DNA from: Ditylenchus dipsaci
Lineage: Eukaryota; Nematoda; Chromadorea; Rhabditida; Anguinidae
Length of the DNA stretch: 64,000 nucleotides
Direction: 5' to 3'
Assembly (NCBI GenBank): GCA_004194705.1
Contig: SADC01001185.1
Span: 124,001-188,000, forward strand
In this document: positions 57,415-64,000 of the stretch, one piece after another
Layout of the letters: each line of letters begins with the position of its first letter
Numbering within the stretch: position 1 is the first letter of the stretch
Position numbers and translations under genes: made by a program
The notes under the pieces: model-generated
Seen by the model: only the letters and a program-made list of their open reading frames with translations
Databases searched by the model: none
What the model was told of the DNA's origin: nothing

Positions 57415-57660
57415 CGGACACAATATCGCCGGGCCACGATATCCCCGCAGTCACGATATCCCCGACCATAATATCCCCGCGGCCACAATATCCTCGACCA
57501 TAATATCCCCGCGGTCACAATATCCCGGGCCACGATATCCCCGCAGTCACAATATCCCCGACCATAATATCCCCGCGGCCACAATATCCTCGACCATAAT
57601 ATCCCCGCGGTCACAATATCCCCGGGCCACAATATACCCGCAGTCACAATATCCCCGGAC
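57415..57660. repeat. CACAATATCCCCGACC minisatellite
   Basis: Fourteen or so units of 16-17 nt, with alternating variants (CCGCAGTCACGATATC, CCGACCATAATATC, CCGCGGCCACAATATC) giving a higher-order period. Both strands are open because of the repeat, not because of a gene. Confidence 0.8.
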
Positions 57661-57824
57661 AAATTTTAATCGAATTCAAATTATTTTCTCAGCACGAAGC
57701 TACGGGTGGTAGTTTTATTTTTGAAGTTACAGGTTTAAACCCTGGTGGTGGCAGATAGTTTTTTTGAATTAAAGTACTTTAATTTTCATTAAGCATAGTT
57801 TCTACGGCGTTAAGCAAATCCATC

Positions 57825-58150
57825 CACACACGAATCCATCCACACACGAATTCATCCACACACGAATTCATCCACACACGAATTGATCTATAAAAATTTG
57901 TCGTTTTTATATTTTCGTCTTGAAAAGTTTACATGTTAATTCAAACATTTTTCTATGAACCGACCACAGTTTCGCTGGATCTCCCATGTACCAACAAAAC
58001 CAACTGGTCGTACCCAGGTTGGAGAACTCAGGTAGTGTAGTGGTACCCGGGTAGTAATATTTTCGTCTCATAATGAACTTTAAAAATTTAAAATTTTTTT
58101 CTATTCATGCACCAACTAAACCAAGTGGTCGTCCACTTGGATCAAAAAAA
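57825..58150. repeat. right arm of inverted pair around METTL13
   Basis: Four CACACACGAATTCATCCA-like units (57,825-57,885), then sequence inverted relative to 50,400-50,560 (TCGCTGGATCTCCCATGTAC), then GTGGTCGTCCACTTGGATC of the foldback MITE family. Confidence 0.7.
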
Positions 58151-58339
58151 TTTTACGTTAATATAACACCTGAAAGACTTCTTCACAGCCTTATTTAATT
58201 CATTGATACCACCAACTTCCAGTGGCATACTGTACTGTGCTTCTGGATGCCAGAGTCCTGAAATTTAATACAAACCCGGTGGTTTACCAGTGGAATAAAA
58301 TGAATCCAGTGAAATTCTAGGCAGGAGTAAGATGCGGCA

Positions 58340-58400
58340 TATCACATTCCGGCAAAACGAATGACGGCAAAATCAAATTGCGGCAAATGACATTGCGACC
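58340..58400. repeat. GGCAAATGACATTGC-type units
   Basis: Four variants of a 15-16 nt unit (ATTCCGGCAAAACGAATG, ACGGCAAAATCAAATT, GCGGCAAATGACATTG). No inverted partner found. Confidence 0.5.
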
Positions 58401-58404
58401 AGTG

Positions 58405-58935
58405 TTGTGCATTTGGCTCGCGCGAGCCAAACGAAAGGCCTAAAATCGCATGTCCTAGCGAGCCAAATGGGTTCGAGCCATATGGCTCGCCTTTTTTTCT
58501 ATATGCGAGCCAATTGGCTCGCGTACTTGTTTTTTTTTAAGCGAGCCGAACGCGAGCCAAAACAATACGAGCCATTTGTATCGTGAACCATTTGGCTCGC
58601 AAACAAAATGAATGGTTCGGCTCGCGCTTTTTATGTGAGTTTTTTACGCCAATTTATTGTTAAAGACAAATAAAAGGACAAATAAGGTGTCACTAGCTCA
58701 ATATTTGCAAAAAATCAGTCAAAAAATTGAAAAAAATGAAAAATAAACTAGATTTAGGCTTTATTCCAGCAAACAATATTTTCCGCGAGCCGAACCATAC
58801 GCTTATTATAGATGCGGGCCGAATGGCTCACGAGCTGGTGCGTAGTCGTTTGTCCCAAAAAGTGCATTTATGCACTTTTTGGGACAAACGAATTACGTAA
58901 TTCGTTTGTCCCAAAAAGTGCACTTTTTTGAAATC
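58405..58935. mobile_element. hAT-like terminus with GCGAGCC repeats (left of SENP gene)
   Basis: Starts CAGTGTTGTGCATTTGGCTC, typical of hAT ends, followed by many GCGAGCCAAATGG variants. Toward the gene it has GTTTGTCCCAAAAAGTGC in palindromic arrangement (58,848-58,922). The inverted counterpart lies at 60,925-61,180. Confidence 0.65.
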
Positions 58936-59052
58936 GTGCCATAGTACAGTTGCGTATCTTTTAAAATACTGTTCTGGTGTTATGACTTCAGTGAAATTGA
59001 CTTAAAATTGAAATTAAAAAAATTGAAAATTGAAATTGAAATTGAAATTGAC

Positions 59053-59305
59053 TTAACTTCCACGTACTTCAGGGGCATGATCGTGCCCGATGGGGGGAAA
59101 AGGCGCGAACCAGCAGTTCTTTTCTTTCTCGATAAATTTTTACATTCGTTCTCGTCTAGATTTTTTAAGTTTTCTGTCTAGTTTTTAAAAGCAGGATAAG
59201 GTCATTTATATCAGATTTGACGCAGAACGAGTGAAAAATGGGACGATTCGAAAAAATTCGAAAAAAACTGCTGGTTCGCGCCTTAACGCACGGGCATGCC
59301 CTTTG
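59053..59305. mobile_element. MITE with GGCATG-CGTGCCC termini
   Basis: Left GGGGCATGATCGTGCCCG, right AACGCACGGGCATGCCCTTT. Inner GGCGCGAACCAGCAG and CTGCTGGTTCGCGCC are exact inverted repeats. Same family as 13,815-14,037. Confidence 0.7.
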
Positions 59306-59800
59306 GCCCCCCTCCTTTTTGGTCCTCCATATCTAATATTTTTTTAAATACATCCTAGTTCAGGTGTCATATTTTAAAGACCCTTATGTGCATGGCTCAA
59401 CTTTGAGCAGCAATGACCAATAGCGGCTATTTCCAAGATAAAATTAAGGTCACTGTGTTAATAACAGAACTACTAAAAAAATTGAGAAAGGTTGATAATC
59501 AGGAAAGTCTGGCAATATCTTAACAATTTCCAAGTTATGGTTAACTTATGTAGTTTAGTTCCTGCTTAGTATATTCTCATAATTTTTCTGTCTTTCCGTC
59601 CTATCTAGGTAGTGAACCACCTGAAAAGAATAATCTACTGATACGGTTATCTATTAAAAACATGTTTAAGTCCTAAGAGTCAAGAAGCGTATACATTTTC
59701 ATACATTTTCTATTCACATCTCTTGTAGCAAACTCAGTGCAGCTTTTTATTGTAATCATAACAACAGCAGACGAAAATAACTGACAAAGGTTAACAACAA
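59306..59800. other. region downstream of SENP gene, no gene seen
   Basis: No coding signal or inverted repeat recognised. Confidence 0.35.
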
Positions 59801-59807
59801 AACAGTG

Positions 59808-60837
59808 TTAGATCAACTTTCCGCTTTTTATTCCTTGAACTATTTTCTTCCTGAATTCGTTCATATCAGCTGCTTTGAAGTCAGTATCAGCGTCACGAGC
59901 AATACATTCGGCGAAACGACAGAGGAAGACACCACAGTCAGATCCGTTCATCTGCGTAGGAATGGTCTAAAACAATTATACATTTCTAAGAGTGAAGTAA
60001 TTTAAGCAGACCTTGACACTCAAGAAAGTCCAGTCCATAGTGTTGAATGCTTTACTTCGCTTGGCCACTGACTCCAAAACTAGGAATTCTCTATAAATAA
60101 TGCGTAAAGCAACAAGTTTATTCCTATGAAGTATCAAACCTGAGCTCTCGTAGACAATCTCTCCCATCTCCAAGCATAGAATCGAAGTAGTACATTCCTT
60201 TCTTTCGCATGTCCATAATCTGGATAAAATAAGCAACTATTTTTCAAGTATTTCATAAAATACCGATAAAGCCCAATGTCCAGGAAGATGAATGGGCACC
60301 AGAATAATGTCGAATGATTGAAGATCAACTTTCATCGTCCATCTCATGGCAGAAGCCGCATTTATTCTAATCTTGTTGAAGAAATTGGTGTTTCTCGAAT
60401 AGCAATGGCAGAGGAACTGGTCGTTCGTCTTGGCTGACACTTAATCACAGGGTTAAATTTATGATAGCACGCTTATAGGTATAACTTACTGCTTGCAGTC
60501 AATGCATTCGTAAATTCCACGTATCTTCATCGTGTAGACTCGAAATTTGTCGCCTTCTTTGATCGCTTTCAATTCATTGCCGTATTTTGAGTGCAGGCTT
60601 CTGAAACAACAGTTAATACAAAGGAAATTTGCAGAAAGCTTACAATAATTCATCCTTGTCGATGAATACTTCTTCAGAGGTAGTTTCCGGCATGTGATTG
60701 TATATTGCCCTCTTTCCTTTCATCACATTGAACTCGTCTTTAAAGAATTGCAAAACTTCAGTTAAAGAAACCAATTTGTCTTTCAGCCCTTGAAGCCACT
60801 CAATCACATCAGAGTTAGTCCACGAAAATTCTCTCAT
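59808..60837 (-). CDS. SENP1/2-like SUMO-specific protease (C48)
   Basis: Cleaves SUMO precursors or SUMO conjugates. Six exons (60,837-60,644; 60,600-60,490; 60,439-60,264; 60,219-60,140; 60,090-60,012; 59,966-59,808). The catalytic domain is clear: FDIILVPIHLPGHWALS holds the His, IMDMRKKGMYYFDSM the Asp, and TIPTQMNGSDCGVFLCRFAE the Gln and Cys (Cys codon near 59,934-59,936). It ends IVQGIKSGKLI, like SENP1/2. The N-terminal region is short (about 100 residues), and the usual WLNDEIINFY segment is not recognisable. The join of exons 2 and 3 is out of frame by one base, so an indel or missed exon is likely there. TATGTTTAG directly abuts the ATG. It lies between inverted hAT-like arms at 58.4-58.9 and 60.9-61.2 kb. 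Confidence 0.85.
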
Positions 60838-60924
60838 CTAAACATAAATTATGTTAACACACAAATAAAAACAATGAAAAATATATAGGAGAAAAAATTG
60901 ATTTCGATACCCGACCGTCCTTTG

Positions 60925-61180
60925 GCGTGATATTTGAAAAAGTGCACTTTTTGGGACAAACGAATTACGTGATTCGTTTGTCCCAAAAAGTGCATTTATG
61001 CACTTTTTGGGACAAACGCACCTACGCCCACGAGCTAAGAAGCTCTTATCACGTTTTTCTTCATCTTGGCGAGCCATATGGCTCGCCGACACCTATTTAA
61101 TGAGCGAGCAGCTCGCGTCCTCTCAAAGCGACGCGAGCCACTCGCTCGCAAACAAGCCAAACGCACAACACTGCCTATAT
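60925..61180. mobile_element. hAT-like terminus with GCGAGCC repeats (right of SENP gene)
   Basis: Inverted relative to 58,405-58,935. It starts with the GTTTGTCCCAAAAAGTGC palindrome and GCGAGCCATATGGCTCGC and ends CAAACGCACAACACTG. The 8-mers outside the two ends do not match, so the pair need not be one insertion. Confidence 0.6.
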
Positions 61181-61199
61181 CTCAGCCAAAAATAATTTT

Positions 61200-61362
61200 G
61201 CAAATCTGCTTTCCACGTTTTCTTAGTTAGCACGAGTTTACCTTATTCCACTTTTTCAGATTTCGATTAGCATCTAAAAATCTCAAATACGACCCAAATT
61301 TTTCCCGACTTTTTTAGGGTTGAAAAATAAACGCCCCGGGCGTTTAATAGAGAAACACGGTA
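61200..61362. mobile_element. CCGTGTTTCTCTATTAAACG-type MITE, one end
   Basis: The right end (minus orientation) reads CCGTGTTTCTCTATTAAACG from 61,360, with TA beyond. The body matches part of 30,360-30,480 (TTCCACTTTTTCAGATTTCG). The left end is not clear. Confidence 0.5.
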
Positions 61363-61716
61363 TGTCAAAATAACTTAACAATGATCAGGCATGCTTATTC
61401 TTGCTCTGTGTAAAAGCTTCTGGGATAACCAAATTTGGCATATTTTGTATAGTTTGTTGGCTAGCTGGCAACTTTGACACGAATCAACCCTATTTTCACT
61501 CGTTTCGCGTCAACTCTAATATGGATACTGACATTTTGCCGGATTACTAAGGTGACATGAAAAGATTCCACCTGACCAAATATTGCTTTGACTGTGACAA
61601 AAATGCACAAACGCCATGAACCGTTTTTATTCAAGTATGAACTACGTAATACAATGTTGACCAACTAGGTTCATCTACATTTAGCGGAGACACAAGTAAA
61701 TATAGCTAAGATCATC

Positions 61717-63946
61717 TCAGAACATTCCTCCGCGAGCCTTTTTATCCGCTCCACGCTGCTGCATTTTGCCCTTGTTTCGCTCCTTCACTTGTCTGGACCT
61801 TCCACCTGTATAATTGGTTGAGCTGCTTTGACTGGGCGGAGGATTGTTAGAGGCTGTTTGGCGATTGACGTTTCCTGGAGCTGCAGACACATTCCCACCC
61901 CTTGGTGAAGATGTTCCAGCTGTACCACCTCCTCTAGAAGACGCATGAGGCTGATTCTGTCGATTTGCTGTATTTGTCCAGGCTTTCGGAAGATTCGCTG
62001 ATACAGCTGGCTGATTGTATTTCCCTGTTTCCACATTTTGTTGTCTTGACCCAGACGGTTTAGATGCTTCTTTCTCGTCCTCACCTTCAGACCTAAAACT
62101 GCAATTTAAATAAATTAAGAAAACATCCGCAGATAGGATAATAAGGCCGAACTAACAACATACCCAACCAATTCAGCTGCAAATGTCCTCGGGTCATCAT
62201 AAGTGTCATCGTATTCATCTATTAAAACACGTTTACACCTTGTCATTCAATCGAAAATGTCTTTTATCACCTACCATCATCTAGCGCAGCGGTTGTCTGT
62301 GCAGCCACCACAGGCTTTTCTTTTGCTGATTAAAACGACCAGACATACCAACTTCCTCAGCAAACCGAGCGTCCAAATCATGCCGGCCATCCTCATCGTC
62401 ATCCTCACTGAGCTCATACTGATAGCGGTTGTAAGATTCCCGAATAGCGGCTTTTTCGTCTGCAGTAACGCCAGGCTGCAGAAGCTGTCTTAAATTTTAA
62501 GAGTTACATATAAACAGGCTTAATATCGGAAAAATGAATGACCTCTGTACGGCACTCTGCTTTACTAGTAGCTTCCCATCCACCTCAAATGCTTCAACTT
62601 TGGACACATCAGTTTTTTTGGCTTTGTTGATGGACGAAATAGCTGTTTGGACTCCGCTCATGTCGAATAGACCATCATACTTCATCATCAGCTTCTCAAG
62701 TTTCTTGCTCCTCTGGGATTCCGACTCAATCTTTGTTTCGTTCTCATCGTTCACCATCTTCTTTGCAGGTATTGGCTTCAAATTGAAAAGCGAACTTATC
62801 TTCTCTGGTTGATTTAGTTTCTCACACAAAGCATTACTGTCTTAAATTAAAGGTTACATAGTGATAGAGGCATTTTAGCCGTAAAATGTGTTACCCGTCT
62901 CACCACTGTCCCAAAACTGCTGAATGAGAACTCTAGCAGGAGTCAAGTCATCAAACCTATCCTTACATTTCATCAGAATTCGCAGTTCAAATGGTAGGCC
63001 ATCCTTCATTTCCATTATGGCATTAGTTGTTTTCTCCAAATCATAGTCAAAATGTCTGAGGCATAGCTAGAAAAACAGATGCAGTAAGAAACTGATACTT
63101 TATTTCGCCTACATGTAATTGCTCACGAGAAAACTCTGGCAGCAAGTCCTCCAGCGATTTAACGGCACTCTCTATTTGAGCATCTTTTAGCTTTCCGATG
63201 TCCTGAAATTATTAAAAAATTATTGAACTTCAGCTCCAGAACCAACCACCTGAAGGATCTGTCTCTGCATTAGGGCGGTCTTAACGGAAATTGCCTTTTC
63301 ATAGTAGGCCTCATCCAGCGCTTTAACGACGTGCTTTTCGTGATCTTTTGTGCAAACCTTAGATTTGACAAACTTGAAAAGCTCCTCTTTGATTCTGATG
63401 TCATCATCTAGCCGCACCAAGAACCTAGAAATAAATATCAGCTATATTTGAGAACGATTAAAAGCGATGAATTCATACTCCCTATTGCTGAGGTTATTGT
63501 AAATCAATCGGAAGCGGTCCTTTTCACTGAGAGCCTTCAATCGGTAGAAAGTTTTGAATAGATGTACGCCCGACTGGTTGATTCTGGCTCGCTTACAAGC
63601 CAAGAAGCTAAAAATTGAGCCACAGTCACACAGAGGAATAGCCTATAACAAAAAAAATTCAACTTAGCAAAGGGAACAGACAAGGTTGAGGCAGCCAGGT
63701 TCATGATGTTCTCATCAGTCAAGCTTTTGGAATGCTGTCGATGAAGTTTGGAATGCTACTATACAAACTCTTCCACGGCTGCCGAGGCTGATACACTTCC
63801 ACAAAGGAAGACATTGAAAGAAATAGATTTGAAACGTTGTCGATTGTGCGCAGCAACTGGTCTGTATGGCCGACACTTCTGGGCACTTGATTATTCTCCA
63901 CATCACCGACAAGTTGAGCGATCTGTTTTCTCGACTTTTCAAGCAT
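61717..63946 (-). CDS. ASCC2: ASCC2 (activating signal cointegrator 1 complex subunit 2), 5' end outside window
   Basis: ASCC2 binds Lys63-ubiquitin through a CUE domain and works with ASCC3 in ribosome-collision quality control and alkylation repair. Nine exons are visible. The CUE domain spans the join LLPEFSREQLH / LCLRHFDYDLEKTTNAIMEM (63,202-62,895), with the LP and di-Leu-type residues of the family. Downstream are KKTDVSKVEAFEVDGKLLVK, the diagnostic DEYDDTYDD (62,218-62,190), a Ser/Gly/Asn-rich stretch and a basic tail VKERNKGKMQQRG ending at 61,717, as in other ASCC2 proteins. Two frame breaks are repaired by one A each (A4 runs at 63,725-63,728 and 62,321-62,324). The exon starting at 63,946 follows TTTCCAG and begins ATG, but the vertebrate protein has more N-terminal sequence, so upstream exons are expected beyond 64,000. 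Confidence 0.88.
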
Positions 63947-64000
63947 CTGGAAATTTGAAGTACGTTATAATGCGAAGAACAAACCAGCTTTTAAATAATA

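Noticed and set aside
57342..57712. Long open frames on both strands (about 100 codons)
   Set aside because: They are translations of the CACAATATCCCCG tandem array; no start context, domain or splice signals.
58405..61180. A single intact hAT element carrying SENP
   Set aside because: The 8-bp sequences outside the two ends differ, so one insertion event cannot be claimed; kept only as a finding to test.

Overview
The window is nuclear DNA from an AT-rich, repeat-dense animal genome. The genes I can identify are conserved animal genes: SmD2, a BORCS6-like BORC subunit, TAF2, METTL13, a SENP1/2-like SUMO protease and ASCC2. They have many small GT-AG introns of about 40-60 nt. Several genes have a pyrimidine-rich 3' splice site just 5' of the ATG and no visible upstream exon, which suggests spliced-leader trans-splicing. 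A larvacean tunicate or a nematode would fit; the sequence alone does not decide, and no close relative was recognised. There is no bacterial, viral or CRISPR signal.

Layout. 0-12 kb is repeats: a non-LTR reverse transcriptase fragment, tRNA-like fragments, a fragmentary transposon-type gene on the minus strand at 3.9-4.9 kb, and a nested inverted-repeat unit at 7.9-10.1 kb. At 12.4-13.4 kb is a two-exon gene for a small secreted, Ala-rich, apparently GPI-anchored protein. From 13.8 to 26.8 kb are MITEs, a 4.5-kb foldback-type element carrying a C48 (Ulp1) peptidase gene, a zinc-finger exon split by a hAT-like insertion, and a 2.4-kb inverted repeat with tRNA-like arms. From 27.0 to 33.1 kb a large inverted duplication flanks SNRPD2; each arm carries insertions for which the other arm keeps the empty site. 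From 34 to 37 kb are repeats. The gene-rich part follows: BORCS6-like (minus), TAF2 (minus), a 3.5-kb foldback-type element holding a MULE transposase remnant, METTL13 (plus), a SENP-like protease (minus), and ASCC2 (minus, 5' end beyond the window).

The most unusual feature is a set of about a dozen inverted-repeat elements whose termini are tandem arrays of a short motif, a different motif for each element. One carries a Ulp1 peptidase and another a MULE-type transposase exon pair, which points to a Foldback/MULE-like group. Host genes (METTL13, SENP-like, SNRPD2) lie between inverted repeat arms.

Functionally the host genes are unrelated: splicing (SmD2), lysosome positioning (BORC), transcription initiation (TFIID), eEF1A methylation, SUMO processing and ribosome quality control. 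Four of them show single-base frame breaks, most repaired by adding one base to a 4-nt homopolymer. This looks like consensus error in the assembly rather than gene decay. Exon boundaries given here are hand-derived and may be off by one or two bases.
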